Assembly (NCBI GenBank): GCA_013314735.1
Contig: JABUFD010000001.1
Coordinates: 806,001 to 870,000 of the forward strand
Reading direction: 5' to 3'
From: Anaerolineae bacterium
GTDB taxonomy: Bacteria > Chloroflexota > Anaerolineae > Anaerolineales > Anaerolineaceae
Length of the DNA stretch: 64,000 nucleotides
This document shows, in pieces, positions 25,774-33,646 of the stretch. Each line of letters opens with the position of its first letter. The stretch's first letter is position 1. A program made the position numbers and the translations under genes. The notes under the pieces were generated by a model. The model worked only from the letters and a program-made list of their open reading frames with translations, made no database searches and was not told the DNA's origin.

Positions 25774-27060
25774 TTATTGGCTGGATTTTACTTTCATGTA
25801 ATAGGTAAATTCAAAATCAGGGTCGTACATCTCCATCATCTCCGGATGAAAAATGGCAAAAAGATCTGCCAGGATTTTGTCGGGGTAGGCTACACCGCTT
25901 TCGAAAAAGTCATTACCGCCAGTGGCTGACATGATATTTGTGTTGTTGAACATCATGCCGGTTTGGTAGGCGGCGAAAGTTGCGTAGCGTTCATCACTGG
26001 CGACCAGGTCGTCCGCAGTAAATGTATAACCGCCTGGATTCAGCCAGATTTCTCCGTTTTCGCCTGCGACATCGTACACCTCTTCAAAACTGAGGTAAAG
26101 CGAACCAGTCGATGGATCGTCCTCCCACAGGTAAGCACCACCGGCGTCCGTCACAAAATTGGACATAAACGATTGTCCGCCAGGCACGTACCAGGTACCC
26201 TCAAACGCGGTGTTCATAAATACCAGGGGTTTGTCTACCGCCGTCTCCGCCAATTCCTTAATTTCATTGTAACTTGCAACTGTCTGGTCAAAAAATTCGG
26301 CTGCGGTTTTTTCCTGGTTGTAAAACAAGGCGATGAATTTACCCCATTCCGCACGACCCAGCGGGGTGTTTTCCATATAATCGCCATTGATGACCGTGGT
26401 GAGGCCTGCCTGGATCAATACAGGATGGGTATCGTAATCCGGAAATCCATATCCTGAGGTCATCACCACCTCTGGCTCCAGATCCAGCAAGGTTTCGACA
26501 TCGATGCCTGGGCCATATCCCACGGCTGGTAAATTATCGGTGGTGATGATGTCGAGGACTGACGGATTGGTGATGTAGGTGGCATCGCTAACGGCCATGA
26601 TGCTATCCAACTGCCCGTAGAGGTCGAGATATGGGAGAAAAGTGGTTGACAGGGGAACGATCGTTTGAATCGGGACTTCGATGATTGGTGCTTCGCCATA
26701 TCCTGTGGGCGCTTCCGTTCCGCGTTGCACCAGGATGTAGGTAAAGGTTTCATCCGCAAAATCCCAGGGTTTGGTTACGGTGACAACCTTGTAATTGTCG
26801 ATATACTCAACTGAGAACCCAGTGGCATATTCAATGACAGCCTTATCAGGAAAATATTCCACTATTTCAGGGGTAGCTGTTACAGATTCTGTCGGTTCCA
26901 ACGTTGGCTCTTCAGCAATCATTTCGGTTGCTGTTGGATCAGCTTCCTGCTCAACAACCATTTCTGTTTCGATCACTGCCAGTGGTTCATCGGGTTGACA
27001 TGCACTCAGCGCCATTAACAGTACAAGGGAAGCGATCAAAATTGCTTTCAATTGACTCAT
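25774..27060 (-). CDS. btuF: Corrinoid ABC transporter substrate-binding lipoprotein (BtuF-like)
   Basis: A 428-residue class III (PF01497-like) binding lipoprotein. The signal peptide ends in LMALSAC, followed by an acidic Thr/Glu linker. The binding fold shows TFLPYLDLYGQLDSIMAVSD, then DIETLL-type DVETLLDLEPEVVM and a second lobe with KPLVFMNTAFEGTWYVPGG. Second Met (27060) is preferred because AGGAG is 8 nt upstream of it and only 2 nt from Met 27066. The gene is directly preceded by a cobalamin riboswitch and terminator, so the cargo is most likely B12 or cobinamide. Confidence 0.87.
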   Translation of the reverse strand: MSQLKAILIASLVLLMALSACQPDEPLAVIETEMVVEQEADPTATEMIAEEPTLEPTESVTATPEIVEYFPDKAVIEYATGFSVEYIDNYKVVTVTKPWDFADETFTYILVQRGTEAPTGYGEAPIIEVPIQTIVPLSTTFLPYLDLYGQLDSIMAVSDATYITNPSVLDIITTDNLPAVGYGPGIDVETLLDLEPEVVMTSGYGFPDYDTHPVLIQAGLTTVINGDYMENTPLGRAEWGKFIALFYNQEKTAAEFFDQTVASYNEIKELAETAVDKPLVFMNTAFEGTWYVPGGQSFMSNFVTDAGGAYLWEDDPSTGSLYLSFEEVYDVAGENGEIWLNPGGYTFTADDLVASDERYATFAAYQTGMMFNNTNIMSATGGNDFFESGVAYPDKILADLFAIFHPEMMEMYDPDFEFTYYMKVKSSQ

Positions 27061-27086
27061 TTTCATATCTCCTATGAGGTATAAAT

Positions 27087-27119
27087 AAAAAAAACTCAAC
27101 TTCTGATCGAGAGTTGAGT
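27087..27119 (-). terminator. Riboswitch-controlled terminator in the btuF leader
   Basis: An 8-bp stem (27094-27101 with 27112-27119), read on the minus strand, is followed at once by a run of eight T and then attta. It lies between the riboswitch aptamer and the btuF start codon. It is well placed to stop transcription when the ligand is bound. Confidence 0.88.
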
Positions 27120-27210
27120 GATGGTGACCATGCTTTTTTAGGGTTTGCATGGAGAACCCTAAACTACAAGATGGTTGAAACCTCACCTCCTTAGCTCGAG
27201 AAGGTTTACT

Positions 27211-27326
27211 GGTATTTGACCTGGAAAGCGACCTGACTTGCAGTGATCCTGCTTACAGTTGCGGCACAGTGCTGGACTTTCACCAGCTTCCCTTTGATAC
27301 ACAGGCCTTCCGATGCCTGTGAAACC
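27211..27326 (-). ncRNA. Cobalamin riboswitch
   Basis: On the minus strand the leader carries the conserved B12 core: GGGAAGCTGGTGAAAGTCCA, then GCACTGTGCCGCAACTGTAA and, after a short stem, CACTGCAAGTCAGG. These are the hallmark blocks of the cobalamin aptamer. Closing ggt...acc ends are at 27324-27326 and 27211-27213. It precedes the BtuF-like gene and its terminator. Another hairpin (27138-27146 with 27155-27163) lies between aptamer and terminator and could be part of the switch. Exact boundaries and the AdoCbl versus hydroxo-/methyl-Cbl preference are not resolved. Confidence 0.92.
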
Positions 27327-27357
27327 CGGTCAACGTAGATTGGTAATGTACCTGACC

Positions 27358-27386
27358 ATCATATCATCGATGTTTGTATTCGACAA
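27358..27386 (-). promoter_or_regulatory. Promoter of the cobalamin-regulated operon
   Basis: On the minus strand, TTGTCG (27386-27381) and TATGAT (27363-27358) are spaced by exactly 17 bases. Transcription would begin near 27351, about 25 bases before the aptamer. The rest of the stretch up to 27535 shows nothing I recognise. Confidence 0.6.
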
Positions 27387-27535
27387 GGAGGTGGAAACTA
27401 CAAATTCACGTAATGAAAGACCCGGGTTCATGACTTCGACTGGATGGCCCTTTCCTGTCTGGGGGAAATGGGTGTCGGAATACTGTATAATAAACAAGCT
27501 GTTTTCAACCTTTACACAGCCTGTCAGAGAACAAA

Positions 27536-29635
27536 ATGGAGCAATTTTTAACCATCATCAGTCCCCTTCTAAGAAAGGGTATGACCATCGTTCTCATCTG
27601 CACGATGGTATTGGGTGTTTTCGTTGTTATCGTGAACATGGTGATGGTGGTCATATTTCCCTACAGCATTGATTATGGCGAGGGACCTTTGTTGGACCAG
27701 GCGGTGCGAATTCACGAGGGAGAACCGGTCTACCGAGCCAGCATCAGCGAATCGCCTTACACTATAACGAATTATCCGCCGGTGTTCATTGGCATTCTCT
27801 CGTTGTTTAACAGCCAGGAATCATCATCGTTGTTGCCCGGACGAATTCTTTCGATACTGGCAACCATTGGCTCCGCATGGATGATCTACCAGGTTGTCTT
27901 CCTGGGCTATTCAGATCGGCTTGCTTCCTGGACCGCGGTTGTACTATTCCTGGTCTTTCCGTATGTATTTCAGTGGGGCAGTTTTATGCGGGTTGATAAC
28001 CTGGCACTATTTTTTGCCATAACGTCGCTGTATGTAATGCTGCGATGGCAGCAGAAGCGATGGGTGATTCTGCCAGTTGCTGTGCTGCTGACATTGGCTG
28101 CCTTTACCCGGCAATCCTACCTGTTGGCAGCTCCATTTGCCTGCGGTGTATATTTGTTATTGAAGGATTGGAAACGCGCGTTTTTTCTTGCGGGAATCAC
28201 GCTGCTCCTTGTTGGCAGCCTGTTTACGATATTTATGATTACCACTGATGGTGGTTTTTGGCAGCATATTGGTGTGGCCAACCAGAATGAATTCCGGTGG
28301 GAGACGGTTGAATGGTATTTTCGTGACCAGTTGGGCGGTCCTTTCGTGATCATCACCCTGGTGTCGATTTTTTTCTGGCTGATGGGGTGGAAACACATTG
28401 ACAAATGGAAATTGGCAGCACCTTTCTTGACCGGGGCGGCGGTTTCCGCACTCACGGTAGGAAAGATCGGGTCGAGTGTGAACTACCTGCTGGAATTGGT
28501 GTCTGCAATGGCCATCTCATTTGGCGTGTTGTTTGCCTGGCTGCGGCAACCGGAAAAGGAAACAGCGAAGTGGCTGAACCATCGCATAGTCCACGGACTG
28601 GCGGTTGCGTTGCTGAGTATGATGGCTGTTGCGCAGTTGAGGACCATGTTGGAGATTGACCTGTTGGAAAAGCTGGATTCCATCAAATCGCGCTGGGCTG
28701 CATGGGAAGAATTGGAGCAGATCGAGGAATTAATCCAAGAAGTTCCAGGTCAGGTTCTGTTGACGGAACAAATGAATTTGCTTCCGCAGCTTGGAAAACG
28801 TATTTATATCCAACCATTTGAATATACCCAGCTGCATCGAGATGGAACCTGGGACCAGGTTCCATTCGTTGCTGAAATTGAGAAACAACATTTTGACTTG
28901 ATCCTGATGCACCAGTGGGATGGCGAGCGATGGACCGATGCGATGCGGAATGCGATCTGGCATCACTACAGTGCTGCAGGCTACCTGGCACAGACTGTGG
29001 TATATGTTCCTGTGAGTGAGGGGCAGACCGGCAGTGATGTGCTGGAATGTCAGCCGCCTTCAGGATGGATCACGCCAACGAGCGGTGCCATGGGTGCTTT
29101 CTGGTACACCCGTCAGGCATTCATTGCCAGTGGATTACCGTGGGGGAAGACGCCGGTCTATGCCGTGGCGGATGGGATTTTGTACCATTTTCCAGGCTGG
29201 AACGGTGCGGTTGCCATTCAGCATGATGACCCACTCCACCCGGATCAGAAAATCTGGACTTTTTATGGCTCGATGCGCCATCCATGGAATGAGGAAGAAG
29301 AATATATTGTCGACCGATTCCCGATGAGTTTTACAGGCTTCCCGGTTGAGCAGGGTGAGTTAATTGGTTACCAGGGAGCAGTGGAACTGCCAGGAACTGA
29401 CCTGACCTCTCGTCTGCATTTTGCGGTTGTGCCAGCGGATGAATCCGGATTTTTCCCGGTTGCGTGGTGGGAACTTCCGATCAACCCGGATGCCTACCAG
29501 CCGGACCTTGAGATTGATGATCCGCTTGCCATCCGGGACACCCGCACCTACCTGGGGATTGAAGGGAACACCAGCAGCGGTAGTTATGTATACTGGTATC
29601 CGTATCGATGTGTAGAATCGTTGGAGGGAAACTGA
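27536..29635 (+). CDS. Glycosyltransferase 39-like membrane protein with degenerate M23-like C-terminal domain
   Basis: A 699-residue protein. Residues 1 to about 385 hold some ten membrane helices with an early periplasmic acidic site (SIDYGEGPLLDQAVRIHEG) and TNYPPVF, as in polyprenol-dependent GT39/ArnT-like glycosyltransferases. A soluble middle (about 400-510) follows. The C-terminal 170 residues resemble an M23 beta-sheet domain: PVYAVADGILYHFPGWNGAV, VEQGELIGYQGAV and RLHFAVVPA. The M23 zinc ligands are missing: the first HxxxD is absent and HxH reads RLH. So the tail is probably non-catalytic. It diverges from the corrinoid operon and overlaps the next small gene (TGATG). Confidence 0.72.
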   Translation: MEQFLTIISPLLRKGMTIVLICTMVLGVFVVIVNMVMVVIFPYSIDYGEGPLLDQAVRIHEGEPVYRASISESPYTITNYPPVFIGILSLFNSQESSSLLPGRILSILATIGSAWMIYQVVFLGYSDRLASWTAVVLFLVFPYVFQWGSFMRVDNLALFFAITSLYVMLRWQQKRWVILPVAVLLTLAAFTRQSYLLAAPFACGVYLLLKDWKRAFFLAGITLLLVGSLFTIFMITTDGGFWQHIGVANQNEFRWETVEWYFRDQLGGPFVIITLVSIFFWLMGWKHIDKWKLAAPFLTGAAVSALTVGKIGSSVNYLLELVSAMAISFGVLFAWLRQPEKETAKWLNHRIVHGLAVALLSMMAVAQLRTMLEIDLLEKLDSIKSRWAAWEELEQIEELIQEVPGQVLLTEQMNLLPQLGKRIYIQPFEYTQLHRDGTWDQVPFVAEIEKQHFDLILMHQWDGERWTDAMRNAIWHHYSAAGYLAQTVVYVPVSEGQTGSDVLECQPPSGWITPTSGAMGAFWYTRQAFIASGLPWGKTPVYAVADGILYHFPGWNGAVAIQHDDPLHPDQKIWTFYGSMRHPWNEEEEYIVDRFPMSFTGFPVEQGELIGYQGAVELPGTDLTSRLHFAVVPADESGFFPVAWWELPINPDAYQPDLEIDDPLAIRDTRTYLGIEGNTSSGSYVYWYPYRCVESLEGN

Positions 29636-29970
29636 TGGAAGCCTTCCTGGATAAAAACAGAAATCAGATCATTGGTTATGGATTGTGGTTGATCACCAGT
29701 ATTTTCTCATTCATCGCATTGAATGCATTGGTAACAATGATAACGCGCCTGTTTACCTATTTCTGGGTTGGCATCGAGGTGCCCAAACTATTACTATTTC
29801 TGCGCCAATTTGCGATCCTGCCGGTGGGTTTGACGGTTCTGGCCCTGGTGAGGTATGGCTATGATGTCGTTGCGAAGAATGCAGTGAGTCGTCCTGACCG
29901 CATCTGGCACTTTTATACACGTATCCTTGCCCTGGAATTTGCGGTCTTATACATGGCCGCAAAGATATGA
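29635..29970 (+). CDS. Small membrane protein of unknown function
   Basis: A 111-residue protein with three probable membrane segments (IIGYGLWLITSIFSFIALNAL, a central ILPVGLTVLALV and the C-terminal FAVLYMAAKI). ATG 29635 shares its A with the TGA of the preceding gene and has GGAGGG 8 nt upstream, so it is translationally coupled to the glycosyltransferase-like protein. No family is recognised. A partner role in the same membrane process is an inference. About 195 AT-rich bases without features follow. Confidence 0.7.
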   Translation: MEAFLDKNRNQIIGYGLWLITSIFSFIALNALVTMITRLFTYFWVGIEVPKLLLFLRQFAILPVGLTVLALVRYGYDVVAKNAVSRPDRIWHFYTRILALEFAVLYMAAKI

Positions 29971-30166
29971 GGCATTGCTGCCATTAAACGTTTGAGGGCT
30001 ATCTGCAAGTGATGGAATCTCATGGGTGTTCTACCAATTGGGTGTCTAAATCCAATGGCTAAATTCGGGCCAGTCATTTTCTTTCTGACCTTATAATGAT
30101 GCCAAACGAAAAATTATTAATTATTTATCAAAAAAATATTTCCCCTAACGAAATTCAGGTGCTACT

Positions 30167-30964
30167 ATGTCACTTTTCTCTTCCCCCAGTATTGAAAAAA
30201 TGAAAGCAAAAGGAGATATCAAAGGTCTTCAGAAGGCCTTTCATGCACATGAACAGGACCGGGTACCAGAATTTGATGATGTGCAACGGCGGTTTGATGC
30301 TGCGCGAGCTTTACATTCGCTTCAGTATCAGCCAGTTGATCCAGCAGAAACAGCTGCTCTGGCAGTCTTTCTGGAACAGTGGGATCAAGCTGTAGCAATG
30401 GGCAAGATTGCAGTCCCTCCCTTGTTGTTGCGGATGAAATACACAATGGTGTTTGGCAATCCTGATAAAGCGATTGAAACGTTGGGCAGGATTGGTGATC
30501 GCCAGGTTGTGATGGAATTGTCGATGCTTCTTCCGAAAGGCAATACATTGCTCGATGCTACTGCCCAGGCTGCTTTTATTGCCCTGGCACGCATTGGCGC
30601 CATCGATGAATTGCAGCGCTGGTTTAAAAACCGCCAGGAAATCCCCCAGCGAAGCGCTCTGCGCCTGATCCGCAGCCTGAACGAGCCCCTTATGGTGCGG
30701 TTGTTGATGGAAGTACCCACCTTTGAATATCACTTCAGCAAACTGGATGAAGAAATTATTGTTTCGTTGGCACAGGCGGGTTCTTCTGCAGTGCAACTAC
30801 TGGGTGGATATTTAAGCGCCTCCAATTTCTATGCTGGCAGGATTGCCGCGTTGGCACTGGGTAAAATGAAACACCTTCAGGCACGTGACCTCCTACGCCA
30901 ACGCGTAAATGATCCTGGTCTTTCACCGGGGATCCAGGGAGTTATCAGGGAACTCCTGGAATAA
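30167..30964 (+). CDS. HEAT-like helical repeat protein
   Basis: A 265-residue predicted all-helical cytoplasmic protein. Helical pairs recur with Leu/Ala patterns such as TAQAAFIALARIGAIDELQRW and GRIAALALGKMKHLQARDLL, which resemble HEAT/PBS repeats. No catalytic motif or signal peptide. The start has AGGTG 5 nt upstream. Probably a protein-interaction scaffold; partner unknown. It ends 22 bases before the integrase remnant. Confidence 0.65.
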   Translation: MSLFSSPSIEKMKAKGDIKGLQKAFHAHEQDRVPEFDDVQRRFDAARALHSLQYQPVDPAETAALAVFLEQWDQAVAMGKIAVPPLLLRMKYTMVFGNPDKAIETLGRIGDRQVVMELSMLLPKGNTLLDATAQAAFIALARIGAIDELQRWFKNRQEIPQRSALRLIRSLNEPLMVRLLMEVPTFEYHFSKLDEEIIVSLAQAGSSAVQLLGGYLSASNFYAGRIAALALGKMKHLQARDLLRQRVNDPGLSPGIQGVIRELLE

Positions 30965-30986
30965 CGATTTTCTTCGCCCAGCATAG

Positions 30987-31265
30987 CGCAATATATACAA
31001 GCGGGTGCTGGCCCTGGCCAACCTCCCGAACCTGCGCTTCCATGACCTGCGTCACACCGCTGCTTCACTGATGCTGAACCGCAACATCCCGGTGATCGTT
31101 GTCTCCCGGATTCTCGGGCATTCCAAACCGAGTGTCACCCTGGATGTCTACGCTCACGTGATGACGACCATGCAGGAGGAAGCCGCGCGGGTGATGGATG
31201 ACCTGGTCAGCCCTGTGGAACTGCAGCTGGAGCGGACACAAACCGCCATTGTGACACGGTCATGA
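30987..31265 (+). pseudogene. Tyrosine integrase C-terminal fragment
   Basis: The frame is open from 30987 (a stop precedes it) and ends at 31265. It encodes only the last 90 or so residues of a XerC/D-type integrase: LPNLRFHDLRHTAASLMLN (HxxRH), ILGHSKPSVTLDVYAH (LGHS and the nucleophile Tyr) and a MQEEAARVMDDL tail. The N-terminal core-binding domain and first catalytic Arg are absent and there is no ribosome site. It lies 185 bases from a tRNA-Arg gene, a common integration target, so it is a decayed integrated element. Its codons are more G+C-rich than those of neighbours. Confidence 0.87.
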
Positions 31266-31405
31266 ACCTGCAATCATTTTATTGATAGCAGATCCATTGA
31301 CAGGGGAATGTTAGCGAAGCATGCGGTGGGCGGTGGAAACCTTAACAAATGGTACATAAAAACGGTTGCACCCGTTGCACCCGCTGCTTTTGGGAGATGA
31401 AAATA

Positions 31406-31423
31406 CCCCCCAGTTGTGGGGGG
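31406..31423 (-). terminator. Terminator of tRNA-Arg
   Basis: Six C and six G separated by a 6-base loop form a G+C-rich hairpin. Read on the minus strand it is followed by tatttt. It lies 28 bases after the 3' end of the tRNA. Confidence 0.75.
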
Positions 31424-31450
31424 TGAATGGGGTGGAACCGCCAGAACTGG

Positions 31451-31523
31451 CGCCCCTGGCAGGAATCGAACCTGCAACCGACAGATTAGAAGTCTGGCGC
31501 TCTGTCCATTGAGCTACAGGGGC
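31451..31523 (-). tRNA. tRNA-Arg (anticodon TCT)
   Basis: A 73-base cloverleaf on the minus strand: acceptor GCCCCTG with CAGGGGC, D arm GCTC/GAGC, anticodon arm with loop CTTCTAA (anticodon TCT), and T arm CAGG-TTCGATT-CCTG. The first anticodon-stem pair is a C-T mismatch. CCA is not encoded. The integrase relic nearby points to this gene as an old attachment site. Confidence 0.95.
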
Positions 31524-31573
31524 TTATCTTTGTGCAATTTTACCACCGGTTGGAGTGGTTTCTCTGTTTGGGG

Positions 31574-32008
31574 CTAGGCCTGAAACGGCCTTATGCCCAT
31601 GTATACCTTGTGACCGCCAATTGTCCGCAGTATGGTAGTTGCGTCTTTCCCTGTCAACGTTTCTAATTCGCGAGGAGTGAGGGCTGTATTGCCGTTGGCC
31701 AAAAACATGCGGAACACCGCTTCCACCAGCGTGGTTTGTGGGGTGCAGAATTCGGGTTGCCGGGCGCAATGTTCAATCAGCATGTGTTGGAGGGCATCAA
31801 CCTGCTGCACTTCTGCTGTTTCCGGGTGAATCCAGTCAATTGTCTCTTTTGGGTCAACCTCGGCAAAGTATGCTTTATGACCTTCACACAAGCATTTTTC
31901 AAGGTGGACATGCCAGTCGTGTTCGTGGGTCTTCCACCAGTGAAAATCGATGTGGAAGGCAGTATCCACAGTGGGTTTCAGTAAACTGAACAGGGGAGAG
32001 TCGGTCAT
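31574..32008 (-). CDS. Conserved-looking hypothetical protein
   Basis: A 144-residue soluble protein, not recognised. It contains a His-rich stretch (HIDFHWWKTHEHDWHVHLEK), several Cys, and a C-terminal helical part with TALTPRELETLTGKDATTIL that looks like a helix-turn-helix-type or winged-helix segment. Its ATG overlaps the stop of the 529-residue gene (ATGA) and has AAGGA upstream, so the two are cotranslated. It may contribute to the same complex. His/Cys content hints at metal binding, unproven. Confidence 0.65.
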   Translation of the reverse strand: MTDSPLFSLLKPTVDTAFHIDFHWWKTHEHDWHVHLEKCLCEGHKAYFAEVDPKETIDWIHPETAEVQQVDALQHMLIEHCARQPEFCTPQTTLVEAVFRMFLANGNTALTPRELETLTGKDATTILRTIGGHKVYMGIRPFQA

Positions 32009-33594
32009 GCGTTGCTTCCTTCCTTTCCGGTGTCGCTCAAACGGTAATACAGATCTCCCTGGTGTTCCACCCAATCTGCCCGATTCAGCAGCTTCAAAAT
32101 CGCCCGGGGTGGACAACGCAAAACGAGGTTGGTTGCCGCATATAATTCTTGCGCATGCACATGTCCTTGTGGATTGAGTTTCATTAATTCACGCATTAGG
32201 TGGTGTACGGTATTTTCAAAATTGCGCTCGGTGACATGTTTCATCCAGACGCCAGCCAACTCCTCTGGATTGTCAACCGCAATCACCATACGTTCGTTGT
32301 AACCAGATTTGACAGATTGCATGTCCATGGCGAAATTTAACTTTCCATCAGGGGTTATCTTTGCAATCCGCAGCCATTCACGGGAAGGATTTTTCCGTTG
32401 GGTTCGGATAATGACTTCTCCAGGATTCTGGCCTTTGCGGATGTGAATAACCGAGCCAGGGATCAATTCCATTTTTGCGTACCATTCTTTTAAGCCGCAT
32501 ACGTACCGGAACGGTCGCACAACCCATCCAGGGAAAGTTTTCTTGGTTTGGCCATCAATGAAGGTGAAACGGATATGGGGTGTTTCTATTGAGGTGGGAA
32601 AAAAGTTTTTTAGCTGGTTGGAGAGTGGAAGCGTGCCTGCCCTCCAATGCGGATAGATCAGGCTGAAGGTCAGTTCTTTGTTCTGCTCTGCGTCTCCTAT
32701 GAAGTCATCATACTCATCCGCGATCATTCCCTCAAACAACATGATTTGATCATCCATACTGGCGTCCTGTCCGTTGGTCGGCAGTTGAGAGATCAGAATT
32801 TCCGGCTGTTCATTGACTTCAGCTGGCTCCATCGATTTCAGGAACCACATAACTTCACCTGCTGGCCCAACCTCATCAAATCGTCGGTCATGTTGCATGG
32901 CAACATTGAATGAAAATTCGAGCAATGCCCTGTTTTTATCCTGGAAACCCACCTGTTCGATGATATCATGGGTCGACACAGGTTTTTTATCTGCAAAATC
33001 AAGCACTGCTTCCGCCAGGTTGAGATGTCCCATATTGATGTCAATCAGTAAGCTTTCAGGGAACCATAATTCTGCAATGGTGGAAAATATTCCCGATTCT
33101 GACATCTGCGTGGTTAGCATGGTATCGATTAAATTTCCATACTTGCCGACCACGTGTTCCGGGTTGAGGTTGGGGTCTTCAGCATCAAACAGGATTGGTT
33201 GATTTAAGTCATGTTCAGCCACCTGAGAGGCGAATTCACGTATTTCACCGTCTTCAAATTCCACTTTGATCACTTGAAATGAGGGGAAATCGGGATTCTT
33301 TCCCGGACGGATACCAATGACAGTCCCAGTTTTCATCTCGTACGCCGAAAAATGCAAAGCTTCTCCAACGCTATAGGACTCTTTGGGCATATACAAGGCA
33401 GCTCTGGACTGCATTTTCTCCAGACGTTTACGTTCAGCTGAAATTTTGCGTTCGATGATCGCATCACGAAGCACGCTGATTTTTTGAGGAACTTCTTTTT
33501 CCAGCAGGAAATTGTACAGGAATTCAATATCTTGTTCGTCAAGTTTGAGATTTCGCCAGAAATCTTGACTCAAAGAATTGGATTGTTTTTCCAT
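32005..33594 (-). CDS. Large hypothetical protein
   Basis: A 529-residue soluble protein of unrecognised family. It starts with a charged helical region (FLLEKEVPQKISVLRDAIIERKI, coiled-coil-like around 20-65), then a beta-rich SH3/Tudor-like part (YSVGEALHF, GTVIGIRPGKNPDFPSFQVI, VEFEDGEIREFAS). Two helical winged-helix-like parts follow (near 175-245 and at the C-terminus, MRELMKLNPQGHVHAQELYA with WVEHQGDLYYRL). No catalytic site is seen; DNA binding is possible. ATG 33594 is preferred with AGGTGAG upstream; GTG 33609 is possible. Confidence 0.65.
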   Translation of the reverse strand: MEKQSNSLSQDFWRNLKLDEQDIEFLYNFLLEKEVPQKISVLRDAIIERKISAERKRLEKMQSRAALYMPKESYSVGEALHFSAYEMKTGTVIGIRPGKNPDFPSFQVIKVEFEDGEIREFASQVAEHDLNQPILFDAEDPNLNPEHVVGKYGNLIDTMLTTQMSESGIFSTIAELWFPESLLIDINMGHLNLAEAVLDFADKKPVSTHDIIEQVGFQDKNRALLEFSFNVAMQHDRRFDEVGPAGEVMWFLKSMEPAEVNEQPEILISQLPTNGQDASMDDQIMLFEGMIADEYDDFIGDAEQNKELTFSLIYPHWRAGTLPLSNQLKNFFPTSIETPHIRFTFIDGQTKKTFPGWVVRPFRYVCGLKEWYAKMELIPGSVIHIRKGQNPGEVIIRTQRKNPSREWLRIAKITPDGKLNFAMDMQSVKSGYNERMVIAVDNPEELAGVWMKHVTERNFENTVHHLMRELMKLNPQGHVHAQELYAATNLVLRCPPRAILKLLNRADWVEHQGDLYYRLSDTGKEGSNA

Positions 33595-33646
33595 AAATGT
33601 AAGACTCACCTTCGCATAATTTTATTTCTATATTATATCTTAATTT

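Noticed and set aside
26463-26759. Minus-strand frame inside the BtuF-like gene
   Set aside because: Shadow frame in the same strand with codon bias against it; the BtuF-like frame explains the region.
27138-27163. Second hairpin in the btuF leader as another terminator
   Set aside because: On the minus strand it is followed by A residues and not T. It may be part of the switch but is not a terminator.
31360-31390. Two copies of gttgcaccc near tRNA-Arg, possible att core
   Set aside because: The repeat is only 9 bases and does not match the tRNA 3' end, so it is not convincing as an attachment site.
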